DNA of 64,000 nucleotides from Neoscytalidium dimidiatum (Eukaryota; Ascomycota; Dothideomycetes; Botryosphaeriales; Botryosphaeriaceae), in contig CM074697.1 of NCBI GenBank assembly GCA_037367355.1, positions 2,480,001-2,544,000 on the forward strand. Direction: 5' to 3'. This document shows positions 59,574 through 64,000 of this stretch, in pieces (the stretch's first letter is position 1; each line of letters starts with the position of its first letter). Below the pieces are notes generated by a model. That model made no database searches. It had not been told where the DNA came from and worked only from the letters and a program-made list of their open reading frames with translations. A program made the position numbers and the translations under genes.

Positions 59574-60069
59574 GCCGAGAGGTGATGCTGAGATGGGAAA
59601 GGGAGCGGTTGGAAGTGGAGGAGCCGATGGTAGGGTGTGATTTGATCGAGGGCGAAGTCGGACTTGCGGATTAAGAGGCACGCACGTATTCTGACGTGTC
59701 GCGATCCTCGTGATCCTCGGGCCCCGCTGGAGGGCGCGCCCCAGTGGCCCTCATTCGCCGGGTCGTCTCGCCGCGCAACAGGGGCTTTGTGGGGGAAGCT
59801 TGAAGCCGCCGTCCCGCCGTCTTCAAACACCACCCCTCTTTCCATCTTCTGCTAGGCCCGGGGTCCCGATGCTTCCTAATCCGAGGGGGTTCGGATTTAT
59901 AGAGCCCCGCCGTCGTACAATGTCCGCGGATTACTATCGCACGCTTGGGAAAATCCCTCGGGACCGCATCGTTGGGATTTCGTATTAAAATAGTAGACGT
60001 ACCTACTTCTAGCCAGCTGTGCGTGGATTCTGCTTCTCCAGCTAATCCAACACACTGCTTACCGTCACT
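59574..60069. promoter_or_regulatory. divergent promoter region
   Basis: 496 bp between the start codons of the F-box-like gene (minus) and the CocE-type hydrolase gene (plus). No specific element identified. Confidence 0.45.
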
Positions 60070-62215
60070 ATGGCGACTCTCCAGAAGCTGTTCCCGGATG
60101 TCATTTTCGAGAAGCTTGTTCCTCCAGCTCAATACCCTTCCTATCATTACGATGGCTTCAACCCTTCAAAGCAAACGTTTCCCAAAGGCCACACGAAAGA
60201 GCCCGGAAGGAGACCGTTCGGCGTAGAGACAGTATTTGAGAAGGACGTGGCCATCAAGCTCCGCGATGGTGTCACCATCTACACGGACATATTCCGACCC
60301 GCCACGTCCGATCGAGAAGACGGGAAGGTCCCTGCTGTAATTCCTTGGAGCCCATATGGGAAGACTGGAAGGGGTGAGGGTCCCGAGCCGACTGGATTAC
60401 TCATATAGTGCGCTGACATGAGTCAGGCCCCATGCACTACGACACCATGGGCCCATATCGCATGGGAATTCCTTTGGACAGGACTTCCGGCTACGAGAAG
60501 TTTGAGGTATTAATTGGCGGCGTCACTTGCCAAGTCCCCGTAGGCTGATATACCACCTTCTTATGTTCCAGGCCCCCGATCCAGCCGAGTGGGCTGAGAG
60601 GGGGTACGCCATCATCAACATCGACGCCCGCGGCTGTGGAGATTCCGAAGGCAACATGGTCTTCTGGGGACAGCAAGAAGCCGAGGATGTGTACGACGTC
60701 ATCGACTGGGTTTACAAGCAGCCATGGTGTAATGGCTCAGTTGCCTTTGCGTAAGTTGGCCTCCGCCCCGCACCGTGGGTCTACCTTCTCGCTAATCCAT
60801 CTAAGCGGTAACTCATGGCTTGCCATCTCGCAGATAAACTTTGCGTCGCGCCTCAGTCACCCTGCAGTCAAGGCTCTTGCTCCTTGGGAAGCCATCACCG
60901 ATGTCTATCGTCAACAAGCAGTTCGTGGCGGCGTGCCCCGCCTGAAGTTCATGGACATGATTCTTAAAGGCCTTGCCGGTGTGTTATCTCGATTTCACCG
61001 AGTAGAAAACGTAGTATTGACGCCTACAAAGGCCACAATAGTGGCGAAAACCTGGTAGCAATGTACTCAAAACATCCGTTCCACGATGCATACTGGGAGG
61101 ACAAGACCATCAGAGTCGAGAACATCAAGGATGTGCCGCTCTATCTTACAGCCTCGTACTCGTAAGTCTCAACCGTGCTTGCTTTCTTATCTTTGCTGAC
61201 TCGATTTGGTAGTACTGGTATCCACTCTGAGGGATCATTCCAGACCTTCGTCAAGGCTCAGACCGAGAAAAAGTGGCTCCGCGTACATGCATCGCAAGAA
61301 TGTGAGTTCGCCAGTCACATCGCAGTTTGATGACAATTTCATAATGCTTTCCAGGGCATGACATCTACCGCGATGAAGTTAATGACGAGCTCCAACAATT
61401 CTACGATCGCTACTGCAAGGGCATCGATAACGACTGGGAGAAGACACCACGATTTCGCATCTCTCTGCTTGGGTTCACCGGCAGCCCCGCAAAGACCATC
61501 ATTGAAAGACCCGAAGAAGCTTGGCCGATCCCGCGCACGAAGGAGGTCATGTACTACCTCGACTCGAAGCAGAGGAAGCTCAATCTTTCACCGCCGCAGA
61601 TTGAAGCTTCTGCTTCATACGAATCGCACAGCCTGTCAGATAGTCTAGTAAGTGCGCACAGTCAGCCTCGGATCTCAACTCTGACAATTGCAGGACTTCA
61701 CCGTCACATTCGACAAGTACACCGAGCTTGCCGGCTACCCCGTTGTGAAACTATGGATGTCCTGCAAGGAGAAAGATGATCTCGATGTCCACGTGCAGGT
61801 TCGCAAGATCAGCCGAGATGGCCGACCACTAACGCACCTCAACTACCCATGCCCAGTCCCAGAGGAAGAGGTCCCAGACACGAACGTCGCGAAGTTCTTG
61901 GGCCCAGACGGAATGCTCCGCGCGAGTCACAGCTGCACGAAAGAATACCGTGACGGGAGGCCGTTCTACACTTCGACTAGGAGTGAGCCGATCCCAGCTG
62001 GTACAATTGTACCTCTAGAGATCCCCGTTTGGCCTATAGGAATGGTGTTTGAGAAAGGCGAGGGTGTTATGTTGAGGGTTGCAGGGCATGATCTTCGTTT
62101 GCCGGAAGTCGAGATGCTTCGATTCGACGAGCCACAAGATGAGAACGTCGGGAGGCATGTAGTACACACTGGAGGCCAATATGACAGTCATATTATCCTT
62201 CCTGTCATCTCTTAA
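60070..62215 (+). CDS. CocE/NonD-family alpha/beta hydrolase (X-Pro dipeptidyl-peptidase S15-like)
   Basis: Eight exons (60070-60373, 60427-60506, 60572-60750, 60806-60978, 61032-61161, 61213-61301, 61355-61647, 61694-62215) give 589 residues. The S15-type catalytic domain has LRDGVTIYTDIFRP, VIPWSPYGK, INIDARGCGDSEG and the nucleophile elbow AGNSWLAI with Ser191. A His in SQEWHDIY occupies the usual place of the catalytic His. Residues from about 415 on form the C-terminal jelly-roll domain (TVTFDKYTELAGYPVVKLWMS) typical of CocE, cocaine esterase, and X-Pro dipeptidyl-peptidases. Enzymes of this type cleave esters, amides or Xaa-Pro peptides; the fungal members are mostly uncharacterised. 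There is no signal peptide, so it should be cytosolic. All seven introns are 50-76 bp. Confidence 0.93.
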
Positions 62216-62342
62216 AAGCTTATGCCAATCTCTGTGTACAAAACAGTCTGTGACTTTTTTAAGTCAGGAAAAATAGGAGAACCACAAATTAAATCTTCAG
62301 TCCCTCAGCGTTTATGAAAGAGCTCTACAGCCGGCGTGGTAC
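62216..62342. terminator. shared 3' region of two convergent genes
   Basis: Only 127 bp separate the stop codons of the CocE-type hydrolase and the AAA ATPase, so their 3' untranslated regions must be short or overlap. Confidence 0.5.
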
Positions 62343-63896
62343 TTAATCTTTCTTCTTCTCTGGTTTCTCTTTTTCATCCGGCTTCTTCCCCTCGCCTTCA
62401 GCCATTTCCGCTCTCAGGATTCCGATCTGTTTCTCCAGTGTCTCCGGCAACTTTCCCGACGCCTCCTGTGTATTAGTCGACGAGGTCGAGTAGAGTAAAG
62501 TGAGTAGAGAAGCCACCCAGGCCTCCTTCAGGTATGCAAAACTGAACCCTTCAGTGAGCTCCGCAATGCGTCTAGATGTTGCGGGCTCGGTCTTGAGATC
62601 GGGATTATCGACGAACTTGTTCCTCCATCCGTCGCAGTAGCGGATGCGTTCCTCGAGGGATGGAGTCTTGAAACGGTACTTTCTGTCAAAGCGAGACGGG
62701 CGCTTGGACAGACCGGGATCCAATTTATCCACTGCAAAGACGTTAGCTGGTGTCAGAAAATATTCAGATAGTTAACTTACGGTTGTTGGTGGACCCGATC
62801 ATCAGGATACCGTCGTTGTTTTCAAGCCCATCGATCTCGTTCAGGAAGTACGACCTCACTTCCTCCTTCACAAGAGAGTCCACGTCCTCAAACAGTAGCA
62901 AGCACGGTGCCGTCCTCCGGGCTTTGGTAAAAATCTGCCTCACGGACTGCTGCGGACCGAAGCCCCTTTGCGCGAACGTCTTGACGTACAGCGTCGGGAT
63001 GGGGTCCGGCCGCTCCATGAGGGTCTTCATGATGGCCTTGACCGTCATCGTCTTGCCATTGCCGGGGGTCCCATGGAAGATCAAACCGCGCTGCAGCTGA
63101 CAGTCAGCCACCCACGCTCAACCGACGTCTCGAAATCCGGGGGAGACGGAGAGGGATGACTCACCTTCCACGGCGTCCCAAAATACCTGTACTGCTCCCT
63201 CGCCGCAAAGAACCCCACCACATCCCGCATGATCGCCTCCTTCATCTCCCCCTCCAGCACGATCCCGTCGTAGTCCACCTCCCTCACCGCCTCCCACAAC
63301 TCCCGGTCCTTCCGCCACCGGCCCTGATCGAACACCCACACCTCGTCGTGGCTCTGCTCCGCCCACGCGTTCGCCGCCAGCAGCAGCGCGTCCGTCGGCG
63401 CGCTGCGAGTCCCCGCCTGCACCTCCTCCCCGCCCGCCGGCTCCTTGAGCACGTAGTACCGCGTCTCCGGCTGGCAGAACGGGCTGTTCTGCGCCTCGGC
63501 CGCGTACACCCGGAACGCCTCGCCGCGCCACGCGTAGCCGTACAGCCCGAACGTCACCGCGTCCGCCAGCGTGCCGGGCGTGCCGTCCAGGCGGCGCGCG
63601 GGCGGGTCGTACGTGCGGGTGCGCAGGAGCGGGACGATGCCGTCGTCGTCGCCGTCTTTGCCGGTGATCGGCGTCGCGGTGGCGTGGCCCGCTTTGGCGT
63701 AGGCGAGCAGGTTGCATGGCGTCACGGCGAGGTGGTGCGAGGGGTAGGCGCGGCGCAGGGCGGACTGGATCACGGTGTCGGAGGAGATGCGTTGCGCGGA
63801 CGAGTGGGCGTGGTAGGCGGCGAAGATGGTGGTTGCGGTTGAGGTGTCGTCGCTTTCGTTGGGAACGGAGGCAGGGTTGACTGTGTTATCGCCCAT
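62343..63896 (-). CDS. BCS1-type AAA ATPase
   Basis: Exons 63896-63165, 63090-62781 and 62731-62343 give 476 residues. The N-terminal half (1-240) is a poorly conserved domain ending in FGTPWK. The AAA module follows with Walker A GTPGNGKT at 251-258, Walker B LLLFED at 308-313 with the Glu-Asp order seen in Bcs1-like proteins, sensor IGSTNN, and the arginine-finger region RPSRFDRKY. The C-terminal tail is Lys/Glu-rich (PDEKEKPEKKKD). No transmembrane helix is seen near the N-terminus, unlike mitochondrial Bcs1 itself, so it is one of the expanded fungal Bcs1-like ATPases of unknown client rather than the cytochrome bc1 chaperone. The ATG at 63896 was chosen; the longer frame begins at a TTG. 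Confidence 0.9.
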
Positions 63897-63991
63897 GGTG
63901 GTGGTGGTGGTGGTGAGGGAAGAAGGTTGAGTGCGGGAAGGGGAGGTGGGCAAGGTTTCTTTGCTAGTGTCTAGTTAGTCGGGTATCGATG

Positions 63992-63998
63992 TTTTATA
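63992..63998 (-). promoter_or_regulatory. TATA box of the AAA ATPase gene
   Basis: Minus strand reads TATAAAA about 100 bp before the ATG at 63896. Confidence 0.55.
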
Positions 63999-64000
63999 GA

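Noticed and set aside
58776..59640. Plus-strand frames opposite the F-box-like gene
   Set aside because: No motifs; explained by high GC at third positions on the other strand.
1..64000. tRNA, rRNA, CRISPR arrays, bacterial operon signals, intact transposons or viral genes
   Set aside because: No box A/B tRNA pattern, no rRNA stretch, no regularly spaced repeats, no transposase or reverse-transcriptase motifs were seen by eye; a tRNAscan and a repeat-library search would settle it.

Overview
The window looks like nuclear DNA of a filamentous ascomycete (Pezizomycotina). Its genes are broken by short GT-AG introns, mostly 50-110 bp. The gene set (Zn2Cys6 regulator, Pth11-like receptor, RTA1 protein, several P450s, CocE hydrolase) is typical of a plant-associated mould. 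I cannot fix the genus. Exon structures below were built by hand from reading frame, splice sites and family motifs. No RNA evidence was available.

Left arm (about 0.4-14.6 kb): a graveyard of accessory metabolism genes. Remnants of a TauD-type dioxygenase, a Zn2Cys6 regulator, a P450, a short-chain dehydrogenase, a type-B carboxylesterase and an amidase are all broken by stops and frameshifts. One P450 (6945-8764) in their midst still reads through completely.

Middle (14.8-40.3 kb): intact but widely spaced genes. A PhyH-type dioxygenase and a Zn2Cys6 regulator diverge from one promoter that carries a regular G-quadruplex motif. They are followed by a secreted GH27 alpha-galactosidase, an FAD-linked (BBE-like) oxidase with an apparent 3' frameshift, and a secreted protein of the kievitone hydratase/Diels-Alderase (AttH/CrtC-like) type. 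A second carboxylesterase fragment, an RTA1 membrane protein, a peroxisomal 4-coumarate-CoA-ligase-like enzyme ending in AKL, and a Pth11/SAT4-type seven-helix protein complete the section. There is no polyketide synthase, NRPS or terpene synthase, so if this is a pathway it modifies or degrades small molecules. Handling of plant phenolics is a plausible reading but is inference.

Right arm (41-64 kb): denser and more housekeeping-like. It holds a giant disordered protein (one gene of about 3,100 residues, or two), the Golgi SNARE Sed5, and a P450 whose last intron holds a CA microsatellite and is in frame without stops. An F-box-like protein, a CocE/NonD alpha/beta hydrolase and a BCS1-type AAA ATPase follow. 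Long gaps between genes contain no convincing coding sequence, and I found no tRNA, rRNA, CRISPR array or intact transposon.
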